From F23-D06 sp947165685 (GTDB lineage: Bacteria > Bacteroidota > Bacteroidia > Bacteroidales > WCHB1-69), in NCBI GenBank assembly GCA_947165685.1, contig CAMVBK010000016.1, positions 1-64,000 of the forward strand: a stretch of 64,000 nucleotides of DNA. The letters run 5' to 3'. Within the stretch, counting starts at the first letter, position 1; each line of letters opens with the position of its first letter. This document shows positions 1-8,045 of the stretch, piece after piece. The position numbers and the translations under genes were made by a program. The notes under the pieces were generated by a model. The model searched no databases, was not told the DNA's origin, and saw only the letters and a list, made by a program, of their open reading frames with translations.

Positions 1-943
1 GATGGTGGCTGGTCATCACCACTTGGATGTCCGCCTCAGGTTCCATAATTAGGTCTGCTAACTCGTTAATGCAGTTCACCCCAAGACCGTTCTCAAACTC
101 GTCAATCATAAGCACATCTCCATCATTTGCCAATACCAACGTGATGATTTGCAGCAAGGTGCGCATCATACCGGAAGAAATTTCATTTTGCCTAATCCAA
201 GTGGCAACATGCTTCTCCTTAATTATTAGAACAGGAATAAGGGTTTCGTTAAAAGTTTTTGCCAGTGTGAAATCAATCTTCTCAACCGTAGGGAAAATCT
301 CTTGGAACTTCTGACAAATCACATCATATTCTTTCAGTTTATTCTCACGAAGTAGGAACAATCTCTCCAAAGGAGAAAACATATTCAAAGCTTTTACGAG
401 CATAATATTTAGTGCATTCCGTTTACTAACATCCACCACTGGTGAAACGTGAATCGAAGTGTCTGCCACATTTAGACTATAACATTGACTAATGCCGTCG
501 TAAATAGGTTTGATGGTATCCTCACCTTTCAAAAGTTCCACAGCACTTTTGGTATCATCCAACTTAACCATCTCGGTATCTTTATATGCAAAGGAGCCAT
601 CAGTGCGCGAAACAATGATTTTTCCGTTGTCCGAAATGAATTCTTCAACAAGTGTTAACTTGTTTTCCTTTAAGTCAGGAATAAACTTATCATTGTTTTG
701 TTTTGCTTCAAATTCACCTTCCCATACATAATCATGCCCATCTTGTTCAAACTCCACTTTCCATGCAATTCCATTGAAAGATTTACCTTGTGCAATCTGA
801 CACAAAGCATTAATGAAGTTCAGAATACGGGTTTTGCCCACGCCAGAAGCACCTACCAGTAGGGTAAGCATAGGATTGAACTGGATGTTTTTTACATTCC
901 ATCCCGATATTTTGTCCGTTGCGCTTATCGACTTGAATTTCAT
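1..943 (-). CDS. AAA-family ATPase, C-terminus beyond the window edge
   Basis: The frame opens with ATG at 943 and runs off the left edge without a stop, giving about 314 visible residues. Walker A is GASGVGKT at residues 31-38. Near the visible end come an ABC-type signature (SSGMMRTL), a Walker B stretch (VLMIDEFENGLG) and MTSHH, which fits the H-loop, so the nucleotide-binding fold is nearly complete and only a tail or extra domain is missing. This layout is typical of stand-alone OLD/RloA-type ATPases of defence loci. It lies 55 bp downstream of hsdS on the same strand and probably belongs to the same transcript. In many such loci the next gene encodes a TOPRIM/DUF4276-type nuclease partner, which would lie outside this window (inference). 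The ATPase call is firm; the biological role is not. Confidence 0.85.
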   Translation of the reverse strand, partial: MKFKSISATDKISGWNVKNIQFNPMLTLLVGASGVGKTRILNFINALCQIAQGKSFNGIAWKVEFEQDGHDYVWEGEFEAKQNNDKFIPDLKENKLTLVEEFISDNGKIIVSRTDGSFAYKDTEMVKLDDTKSAVELLKGEDTIKPIYDGISQCYSLNVADTSIHVSPVVDVSKRNALNIMLVKALNMFSPLERLFLLRENKLKEYDVICQKFQEIFPTVEKIDFTLAKTFNETLIPVLIIKEKHVATWIRQNEISSGMMRTLLQIITLVLANDGDVLMIDEFENGLGVNCINELADLIMEPEADIQVVMTSHH

Positions 944-998
944 ATAGCCTAATAAATTACAGGTTGCAAAAATACAGTTTATTTTAATTGGGTGATGG

Positions 999-2129
999 TT
1001 ATCCGAAAGATTTGTCCATCGTGTAATCGAATAACTTCTGCGTCTCTTCTATGGATTTGCTGATAGCGGCTTTCTGCTTTTCGATGGATTCGATTTTGGC
1101 GATATACAGCTTTTGCATTGGCAATGGTGGCAGAATTTGCTTGAAAGATTTCATAATCGTAGTATTAAGGTTTGGTTGCGTTCCATCGGGAGCAATGCTT
1201 CTAAAATATGAAGTACAAAAATTCAATGATTTCAATAAGAACACTTTTTCAATGCTATTTGAAACATTATCAAAAGCCAACCATCCATCGTGAATACATC
1301 CGTCAAAAGTAATAATCCGAGCAAAACCAAGAGAAACACCACAATTCGCAAATATCAAACTTCCCGCATGGATAAAGCGTGTCTTCTTTAGACCCTCTTC
1401 GATTATATGTTCTTTCGTTTGGTGTAAATAAATATCATCTCCCTTTGTGGCGTCACCAATCTTAATCCAAGGTATTGTGCCGCCTAAAAATCGATCTATC
1501 GGTCTTGGGGAACCACCTCTATACACCTCACATAGATCCCCTAAATTTTTTACTTCCCACCCCTTCTCATTTTCAACAGGGTCACCGAACATATCGTAGA
1601 AGATGGATTGGGCGAGGTTGTCCAACTCTTTCAGCTGCGCTTTCTGTTTGTCGATGATGGATTGGAGCAGGTTGAGTTCGGAGACGATGCGGGATTGGGC
1701 GGCGAGTGGAGGAACGGGGATGGGAAAGTTGTATAATGATTCTTTCCCTATAGCTTTAAAAGTACTCCCGGTTCCCAGCTTTTGAAGGCAATTGTTTGAA
1801 TGTTTAAGAAAATAATAAAGATACATATTATCGATGTTCGGCAAGGCTCTAAAAGATGCAAGTCCTCTACCGATGCAGCATTTTACGTTGGCAATGTTCA
1901 AAGTTCCAATGGGAGCTCGTACTGACATTAGCACATCTCCTATTTCGGCAATTTTTGCGGGAGCATTACAAAATGTTTTTACAGTAGGATTTAGTTTGCC
2001 GAAATCACTACATCCTTGAAAGAAAGGCAAACCTTTGCCCTCTTTGTTATAACTTTCCGAAGAGGGTGATTGACCCATTGTTAAAACACAAGCTTCACCA
2101 AGTTTCCTATATGTCCAGTCTTGATTCAT
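999..2129 (-). CDS. hsdS: Type I restriction-modification specificity subunit HsdS
   Basis: A 376-aa protein that would determine the DNA target of the type I methylase/nuclease complex. It has the two-fold HsdS layout: a first target-recognition domain (about residues 1-150), a conserved helical spacer (PPLAAQSRIVSEL then a long helix ending in FYDMFGDP), a second target-recognition domain starting near GWEVKNLGDL, and a second conserved helix (PPLPMQKLYIAKIESIEKQK). The two halves are different, so the recognised site should be an asymmetric bipartite sequence. The start ATG at 2129 is 26 bp after the stop of the AAA/TOPRIM gene, and the gene is followed by another ATPase gene, so all four probably share one transcript with hsdM. 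Length is normal for the family. The target sequence cannot be predicted from this sequence alone. Confidence 0.93.
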   Translation of the reverse strand: MNQDWTYRKLGEACVLTMGQSPSSESYNKEGKGLPFFQGCSDFGKLNPTVKTFCNAPAKIAEIGDVLMSVRAPIGTLNIANVKCCIGRGLASFRALPNIDNMYLYYFLKHSNNCLQKLGTGSTFKAIGKESLYNFPIPVPPLAAQSRIVSELNLLQSIIDKQKAQLKELDNLAQSIFYDMFGDPVENEKGWEVKNLGDLCEVYRGGSPRPIDRFLGGTIPWIKIGDATKGDDIYLHQTKEHIIEEGLKKTRFIHAGSLIFANCGVSLGFARIITFDGCIHDGWLAFDNVSNSIEKVFLLKSLNFCTSYFRSIAPDGTQPNLNTTIMKSFKQILPPLPMQKLYIAKIESIEKQKAAISKSIEETQKLFDYTMDKSFG

Positions 2130-2155
2130 CTATAACTATATGTTACTCCTGTATT

Positions 2156-4138
2156 CTATTCTGCAAAATAGCGTTTTATCTCTTGTATCCAGTTTGGGAT
2201 TTTGTAATCAGCGTTTTTCATTTCTAGTACGTATTCTTGAGCAAACAACACCTTGTTCTCCCCATTGTTCAGATTAAAAAAATCGTCCACTTTTTTCTTT
2301 TCTGATTCACGAAGATCCATTGCTATAGCACTGGCAATCTGTTCTTTGTCTTCGTCTTTTATAAAAGAATAAACAGTATTTTCTTTGGGGTTAGTTAGCT
2401 TGTACAGAACCTTGTTGAATATTTTCCCATTTAATGCATCTTCTATGTCGGTGTTTGGAGCTTTTGGTGATGCTTGTATTTTCACCAAAATGGTATCTTG
2501 ATCTGTATTCACAATCCTTCTACACATCAAATGGTCTTCCAAATTATCCATGGTGTTAAATTCAACAGGGTTTGAATCTGTGTCAGTAAGAAGGAATACC
2601 TTCCCTTTTAATTGATTGCTTTGTCGTAACTCTTCAAATAATACTTGCAATCTATTATACGTGTTTTTTACTTCAGAAGCCGTGCATACTGGGATTATTC
2701 TTAATCTTTTGCCCCTTATCTCGTCATGCAGATATGCATCCAAATAAATCTTATCAGACGAGCCTTCGCAAATCAACCAATTGTAAGAGTCCTTTGAAAT
2801 AACACTCATTAAGATAGATTGTATAAAATCATTCGAACTTTTTAATGAAATATCAATTGGGAGTTGAGCATGATTTTCTTGAGCATAGTCTCTCGTCTGA
2901 TGTTTGATTTCTTCTCTGTATTTATGAATATTAAAGATATGCCCTCTATTGCGACCATCACCAAATGTTATATTAGTTATAGTACCTGTCGGAACTGATG
3001 GAATAAAGCCATACCAATGGGATGAAATAAGAACTTGACAACACAAATTACTGATGTCGTACAACTTTTCAAATTGTTCATAGCAAGCAGATACATGTAA
3101 CGATGATTCGGGCTCATCAACAGCGATGATTAAGTTTTTTGCATTATCATTCCTGTACTCACTTACTACGCTATGTATTAAGGTGAGAATCGCCTGCTGT
3201 TTTTCTCCAGAGCTTAATTCCTTTAATGGTAAATCTTTTCCTCCATTCTTTCCTTCTTTGTGCAATTGCCTCAAACTAAAAAAATCTTGAACGATTAAAT
3301 TGTAAATTTTATCGGGTTTTAAATTTGGTTGATTATATGTTGGTGTCTTAAACTTGTAATTTGGTAGTTTTGAAGATAAATTGTCTATAAAGTTTTTTAA
3401 TCCCGTGCTAATCTGACCGATGGCTGTTTTGTTCAAATATTGAGATATAATATCATTAAGATTAGTATTCAATAATGTTTGGAGCTCCAATGTCTCAAAA
3501 CGCACCAAATTTTCAGGTTCTATGTCTTTAGGAATAAAAACGTACTGATAATAATTCTTGATTTCAGTATATAATTCCTCATATCGTTCTTGCAAGATTC
3601 TTTGCTTTTGTTCTGCATTCGGAGCTTCTTTATCCAGAACAAGCCTATTGATAAAGACACTATCTTTAAAAAAGCCTAAGCTAATATTGTTGTCTATGTC
3701 TCGTCCGATGGGCAGTATGCAATGCGTCTCTTGCGAGACAGTATCACCGATTGCAGCAATATGTTTGGAGAACTGCTGTATTAACTCCAAGTAATTTGTG
3801 TTTATTTGAGTCGAATAGGATTCCAAGTTGGTGATAACATCCCAAATAGAATCACTAAACGCAAAAATATCTTTTTCGTGTTTTGTAAAATTTTTCTGAA
3901 TTGTTGTTTTGTCTATACAAAACACTGGAACGACATAACAATCGTCTGATTTAGGACTACCCGTGTTGTTTTTTTTGAAATCTTTGTTGTTAAAATAATA
4001 GTCTAAAGCTTCTAATATAGAGCTTTTCCCAATTCCATTTTTCCCAATAAGTCCACAGAAACGATTCCCATTAGAAAGAGGAATATAAGATATGCTTTTA
4101 TATATTTTAAAATTTCTTAATGTAATACCAAGAATCAT
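2156..4138 (-). CDS. AAA ATPase with TOPRIM-like C-terminal domain (OLD/RloA-like), inside the hsd cluster
   Basis: A 660-aa protein placed between hsdM and hsdS. The N-terminal ATPase has Walker A GKNGIGKS (about residues 32-39), a signature motif (LSSGEKQQA), Walker B (LIIAVDEPESSLH) and an H-loop region (LISSHW). The C-terminal third carries TOPRIM-like motifs: an acidic strand (ICEGSSDKIYLDAYL) and an LLTDTDSNP strand, as in OLD-family nucleases. An ATG at 4183 would overlap hsdM; I prefer the ATG at 4138, where the ATPase fold begins (MILGITLRNFKIYKS) and which lies 13 bp after the hsdM stop. Genes of this type inserted in hsd loci are known as rlo genes in Campylobacter. A DNA- or RNA-cleaving accessory defence effector is an inference. 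Confidence 0.85.
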   Translation of the reverse strand: MILGITLRNFKIYKSISYIPLSNGNRFCGLIGKNGIGKSSILEALDYYFNNKDFKKNNTGSPKSDDCYVVPVFCIDKTTIQKNFTKHEKDIFAFSDSIWDVITNLESYSTQINTNYLELIQQFSKHIAAIGDTVSQETHCILPIGRDIDNNISLGFFKDSVFINRLVLDKEAPNAEQKQRILQERYEELYTEIKNYYQYVFIPKDIEPENLVRFETLELQTLLNTNLNDIISQYLNKTAIGQISTGLKNFIDNLSSKLPNYKFKTPTYNQPNLKPDKIYNLIVQDFFSLRQLHKEGKNGGKDLPLKELSSGEKQQAILTLIHSVVSEYRNDNAKNLIIAVDEPESSLHVSACYEQFEKLYDISNLCCQVLISSHWYGFIPSVPTGTITNITFGDGRNRGHIFNIHKYREEIKHQTRDYAQENHAQLPIDISLKSSNDFIQSILMSVISKDSYNWLICEGSSDKIYLDAYLHDEIRGKRLRIIPVCTASEVKNTYNRLQVLFEELRQSNQLKGKVFLLTDTDSNPVEFNTMDNLEDHLMCRRIVNTDQDTILVKIQASPKAPNTDIEDALNGKIFNKVLYKLTNPKENTVYSFIKDEDKEQIASAIAMDLRESEKKKVDDFFNLNNGENKVLFAQEYVLEMKNADYKIPNWIQEIKRYFAE

Positions 4139-4151
4139 AAGTAATGGTTTA

Positions 4152-5658
4152 TTATTGTAAAATATTATTGCGCAATTGAACAATCATTTTTTGAATCTCG
4201 CCCTGCAACGCTTCAATCCTTCCCAGCACCACCTCCGATTTCTCATATTCTACCTTCACTTTCACCACCTCTTTGTATTTGTTGATGGAAAGGTCGTAGC
4301 CTTTCTCGCGGATCTCTTCCACTGGCACAAGGAAACTCTGATCCTTTCTGGTGCGGGTTTCCTCGGCGGTCAAATTCTTAAAACGAGCTATTACATCGGG
4401 GATGTCGTTGTCGGCAATGGGGTTGCGCTTGTCGTCGAGAGAGAATCCGTCAGCCTTCATGTCGTAGAACCACACCTTGTCGGTGCCACCCGCACCAGTC
4501 TTAGTGAAGACAAGAATGGCCGTGGAAACGCCAGCGTAGGGCTTGAATACGCCCGATGGCATTGAAATCACCGCTTGCAAACGTTGCTTGTCAATCAACT
4601 CCTTACGAATGGCTTTATGACCCGAACTGTTGCCGAACAGCACGCCGTCGGGAACGATGGAAGCGCAACGTCCGCCCAGTTCCAACATACGGATAAAGAG
4701 CGAAATGAACAACAGCTCCGTCTTCTTTGTTTTGGCCATCGCCAACAATGTAGGGTTCACCACATCATGATCCAGACTGCCTGAAAAGGGAGGGTTGGCC
4801 AGACAGAGCGTGTAGGTGTTCTCCTTGGTGTTTTGGTTGGAGAGACTATCCTGTGCCACTATGTTGGGGTTGTCCACCCCGTTCAGCATCAGGTTCATGG
4901 AACCGATACGCAGCATTTTGGGGTCTGTGTCGAAGCCGCTGAACATTCCCGTACGGAAATGCGTCAAGTTCTGCTTCTTCAACAGCTCCTGGGTGTAGTT
5001 CGCTTTCAGGTATTTGGCACTCTCCACCAAGAAGCCCGCCGTGCCCATCGCTGGATCGCAAATGCGGTCGTCCACCTTGGGCTGCATCAGCTCCACCATC
5101 ATGCGGATGATGTGACGTGGCGTGCGAAACTGTCCGTTGGTGCCCGATTCCGCCATCTTTCCTAACACATACTCGTACAACATCGCCCATCGTGTCGCGG
5201 TCGTTCATATCCAATTCCTGGATGCCCTCCACCACCTTCACCAGCGTGCGAGGCTGCTGGATGAGAAACACGGCGTCGTTCATAAAACGACTGTAAGCGG
5301 AGGTCTCGTCATTGCTGATATTCTTGATGAAGGTAAACACATCGAATCGCACCGTATCGAACATCTTCTCAGGTGTGAACTGACGAAACACATTCCAACG
5401 CAGGTTACTGTATGGAACGTCTTTGTTGGTGTCGGGGTTATGCCAATTGCCCTTTTTGAACACCGCCTTTGGATCCTCAAAATCTTTCAATCCCATCGCC
5501 TGCGCAGTGGCCTCCTGGTTGAGTTGCGCATCGTCGAGCATCTTCATGAAGAAGAGATAGGTCATCTGCTCCAACACATCGATAGAGTTGGAAATACCGC
5601 CCGTCCAGAAGCTTTTCCAGATGGCATCGATTTGGGACTTTATTTTACCAGTGATCAT
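4152..5658 (-). pseudogene. hsdM: Type I restriction-modification methylase HsdM, split by a single-base frameshift
   Basis: N6-adenine methyltransferase subunit of the type I system. The first frame (from ATG 5658) encodes the helical N-terminal HsdM domain up to NDRDTMGD. An extra base near 5181-5184 then shifts the frame, and the rest continues in the frame that starts at 5183: LYEYVLGKMAESGTNGQF, the SAM-binding motif DPAMGTAGFL and the catalytic motif NPPF. Removing one base restores a protein of about 501 aa, the usual HsdM length. No homopolymer or obvious slippery sequence lies at the shift, so phase variation or programmed frameshifting is not suggested; a real mutation or an assembly error are both possible. 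If real, methylation is lost, which would be toxic with an active HsdR. No hsdR is visible in the window and it may lie to the left. Confidence 0.85.
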
Positions 5659-5684
5659 AGATGATGATTATTTGGTTTTGATTT

Positions 5685-5740
5685 GCAAAAGTAGCATTTT
5701 TCAGAATAACAGTTGCAGGAAAAGCAATGTTTTTTGCAAC
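5685..5740 (-). promoter_or_regulatory. hsdM promoter element, duplicated before the WYL gene
   Basis: About 56 bp nearly identical to 14591-14648. On the minus strand it contains TACTTTTG (5693-5686), a good Bacteroidota -7 box, giving a short leader before the hsdM ATG at 5658. The same element sits at the same distance before the WYL regulator, so the two genes probably share upstream control. Confidence 0.6.
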
Positions 5741-5845
5741 CTACTTCCACTTTCCAAATGAGTCTCCAGGATTCTTGCCAATTAAAGCACCACCAACGGC
5801 TTCCAGAAGCCAGCCGAAACAACCAATGAGAATGTAAATAATCAT
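5741..5845 (-). CDS. Possible 34-aa small membrane peptide
   Basis: A short open frame, ATG at 5845 to TAG at 5741, encoding a hydrophobic first half (MIIYILIGCFGWLLEA) with a glycine-rich continuation (VGGALIG) and a charged C-terminus (SFGKWK). It would make one membrane-spanning helix. It begins about 37 bases after the predicted start of the transcript driven by the palindrome-containing promoter at 5888-5922, and ends where the hsdM promoter element begins. This placement supports a real gene, but no family is recognised and a chance frame in a leader is quite possible. Confidence 0.35.
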   Translation of the reverse strand: MIIYILIGCFGWLLEAVGGALIGKNPGDSFGKWK

Positions 5846-5887
5846 AACTCCAAAATTTTGATGAATAATAACGTTGATTTCCGGCGG

Positions 5888-5922
5888 CAAAATTACAACT
5901 GACAAGTTCAGTCATATTGAAC
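5888..5922 (-). promoter_or_regulatory. Promoter with 17-bp palindromic operator before the hsd cluster
   Basis: On the minus strand a TAATTTTG -7 box (5895-5888) is preceded, 10 bases away, by the near-perfect palindrome GTTCAGTCATATTGAAC (5906-5922, 7-bp arms with one mismatch). The arrangement, spacing and flanks (CCTATT side) match 13516-13550. The palindrome covers the region where the -33 contact would lie, so a bound protein should block transcription. The WYL regulator encoded at 13551-14561 is the obvious candidate ligand (inference). Confidence 0.65.
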
Positions 5923-5944
5923 CTATTTCAATCGCATATGTTTT

Positions 5945-6991
5945 TTACAATCGTTCTCCAAACAACTCATAGTTTATAGCATCCAACAATCTATACACAG
6001 CCATATTAAATCGTTCAGCACGATTAGATTGTCCTGAGATGAAACCATGGGGCGAAGAAATCATTTGTTTGCAATTGCGAAAAAAAGCAAGTAATTGGGC
6101 TCTCTGAATAGTTATGGTATCACCTGTGTAGATGTATTTTAATACAATAGAACGATCCGACTTGCGCGACAGAAAAATATCATCAGGCAACCATTCCTTA
6201 GTTCTCCCCATATTCTCGTCCACAAAAAGCAAAAAAGCATTAACAAACAATTCCATAAATTCATTGCTCTCAAGAAAACTTTTTGTTTGTTTCTTTTGAA
6301 TTTTTTTTGTTTTATGCTCGCTAAAACTTCCTTTGGGCACCTCCTTTTTGAGTAATATTGGTTGCGCCTCGTAAGCATCTTGACCAACATCATTTAGGGT
6401 CGTAAAATCTATGGTGTCGAGTAAATTGTCAATCGCAGAATAAACCACATTAAGTTTTTCGGTGCCGGGCATAGGCCGACGAAGAGTTGGAATGTACTCA
6501 TCGTAATCTACGTAAACCACGTCGCAATTGTGATCTTTGGCAAATATTGCGGCACTTGCGACCATGGATTTCTTTCCTCCTGTTATGTCTATGACATAAT
6601 TAGAAGAAGGGTAGATGTTCATTTGAGCTCTCAAGCTACTGTAAATGGTTCCAAAAGAGTCATCGTCCAAATTGACTATTTTATAATCACTCGTGAGATA
6701 CTTTTCAAGATAGGAAACAATCTCACTGTCACTTGCATAATTTTTTCCCGTGGTAAAAATTACATGAATACTAGGGAGCAATGCCCGTTGTGTCAAAATA
6801 ATCGGCTCGGGGGTGAACCCTAATATGGAGAAGAGTACATCACACCTATTTGCGCCCACTGTCCGATCAACAAATCGTTCAATTATTTCGTCAAATAAGT
6901 TGTTGAAATAGAAACTTTTTGCTTCAACAAATAATCCTTGATTACTTAGTTTCAGCCACTCCTGAATATTGTCACTAATGTTATTTGCCAT
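5945..6991 (-). CDS. CARF-like nucleotide-sensor domain protein
   Basis: A 348-aa protein, last gene of the helicase operon; its start overlaps the PLD gene by 11 bases. The N-terminal half has features of a CARF Rossmann fold: a first strand and turn (residues about 52-60, DVLFSILGFTPEP), then IHVIFTTGKN, and the hallmark loop DITGGKKSM (135-143) followed by a helix and the strand CDVVYVDYDE. In Card1/Can2/Csm6-type proteins the equivalent loop contacts cyclic oligoadenylates. The C-terminal part (about 230-348) is mostly helical and charged, and I see no HEPN RxxxxH or clear PD-(D/E)xK motif, so its output is unknown. No CRISPR array or cas gene accompanies it. The CARF assignment is motif-based; ligand binding is inference. 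Alternatively it could be a related SAVED-like or unassigned Rossmann sensor. Confidence 0.7.
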   Translation of the reverse strand: MANNISDNIQEWLKLSNQGLFVEAKSFYFNNLFDEIIERFVDRTVGANRCDVLFSILGFTPEPIILTQRALLPSIHVIFTTGKNYASDSEIVSYLEKYLTSDYKIVNLDDDSFGTIYSSLRAQMNIYPSSNYVIDITGGKKSMVASAAIFAKDHNCDVVYVDYDEYIPTLRRPMPGTEKLNVVYSAIDNLLDTIDFTTLNDVGQDAYEAQPILLKKEVPKGSFSEHKTKKIQKKQTKSFLESNEFMELFVNAFLLFVDENMGRTKEWLPDDIFLSRKSDRSIVLKYIYTGDTITIQRAQLLAFFRNCKQMISSPHGFISGQSNRAERFNMAVYRLLDAINYELFGERL

Positions 6992-8045
6992 TGATTAATT
7001 TAATAATATGATTTTCTGCCATTTTCCGCTGATTCTCTTTCATCATGCAACCCACTTCGAATCCGTCAGTCATTCCATGTTCATCATCTATATTCGCAGT
7101 GAACAGAATCCCTTTTGATTCAGACAACACGAACTTAGAGTGGTTTTTGTCATCGCCATAGGAATCACAATCCAATTCTTCTGTTAAGACTTTAATTGCA
7201 CGCCGAGAAGATAATAAGGAGGGACCAGGCTTGTTAATGTTAGAATATAAATACACCTTCACCCCTCTTTTTCTAGCATTTCGAATAGCATCCCTAAGTT
7301 CTCCAAGAGAACCCTTCTTCTTCAGCTTAAAATGCCACGTCACAATAAACACATATTGTTGTGCTTCTCTAATTATTTCTACGATTGAGTCATAGATGGA
7401 ATGCACATCACACAAATCGAGATTCGTCGGAATAGAAGAAGCAATCGTCAATCGGATGTTACCACTAATACTTTCTACAGATTTTGGATCAAGTTTGTTG
7501 TCAACCTTTACTGTTATATCGTTACGATATGCCCCTTGAAAACGCACTATATCGGCATGATTATACATCGTGTCAAATACATATTCAAGTTCTTTTACAT
7601 CAGAGCCGCCAATTTCTAACCCAGTTTCAATATTTCCATTTAAACTAGTTGGGGCCAGATTAGCACTCATTATCAGTCCTTTGTCCCCATCCGAAATGAT
7701 GAACTTGGCATGAAGATTGTCTAATAACCTCACATGGACTCCCGAATAATAAAGCTCTTTTAAAAATTTCCCATGATTATCAAAACCTACACTTTTCTCT
7801 TTGTCTTTCTGAGGAAGAATTGAGGATTCTCTATATTCTTCTGATTCTTGATCTTTCTTGTTAGAAATGAGAAAGACAGCAGCTTCTCCAGAGCTTGCCA
7901 ATTCCATAAGCATTTTAGAAATGGTAGCATCTTGCATAAGAAAGCTTGAAATTTTGACATACCTTTGTGTACCGGTTATCAATGTCCTTATACAATCCGT
8001 CAGGGAATGTTCCACAGCGTCGTTAATCAGATATTTATCGCTCAT
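6981..8045 (-). CDS. Phospholipase D-like protein with two PLD domains
   Basis: A 354-aa protein with two PLD-type repeats. The first carries a complete HxK(x)4D motif, HAKFIISD (His112, Lys114, Asp119), followed by a GLIMSAN stretch like the family's GSxN. The second is HSKFVLSE near residues 302-309, with Glu in the place of the Asp, then GILFTANID. PLD-superfamily proteins of this size include nucleases and phosphodiesterases; no signal peptide is present, so it should act in the cytoplasm, and nucleic acid is the likely substrate. Its ATG overlaps the stop of the 415-aa gene by 4 bases (ATGA), so translation is probably coupled. Pairing of a UPF1-like helicase with a PLD protein recalls Mokosh-type defence, but the other two operon genes are not part of that system as I know it. 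Confidence 0.85.
   Translation of the reverse strand: MSDKYLINDAVEHSLTDCIRTLITGTQRYVKISSFLMQDATISKMLMELASSGEAAVFLISNKKDQESEEYRESSILPQKDKEKSVGFDNHGKFLKELYYSGVHVRLLDNLHAKFIISDGDKGLIMSANLAPTSLNGNIETGLEIGGSDVKELEYVFDTMYNHADIVRFQGAYRNDITVKVDNKLDPKSVESISGNIRLTIASSIPTNLDLCDVHSIYDSIVEIIREAQQYVFIVTWHFKLKKKGSLGELRDAIRNARKRGVKVYLYSNINKPGPSLLSSRRAIKVLTEELDCDSYGDDKNHSKFVLSESKGILFTANIDDEHGMTDGFEVGCMMKENQRKMAENHIIKLINGK

Noticed and set aside
5175..5190. Programmed frameshift or phase variation in hsdM
   Set aside because: No slippery heptamer, homopolymer or repeat is present at the shift point.
5655..5915. 86-codon frame upstream of hsdM on the minus strand
   Set aside because: It lacks a promoter-consistent start, its composition (Trp/Cys/His rich) is unlike real proteins here, and it covers two promoter elements. 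A different frame gives the more plausible 34-aa peptide.
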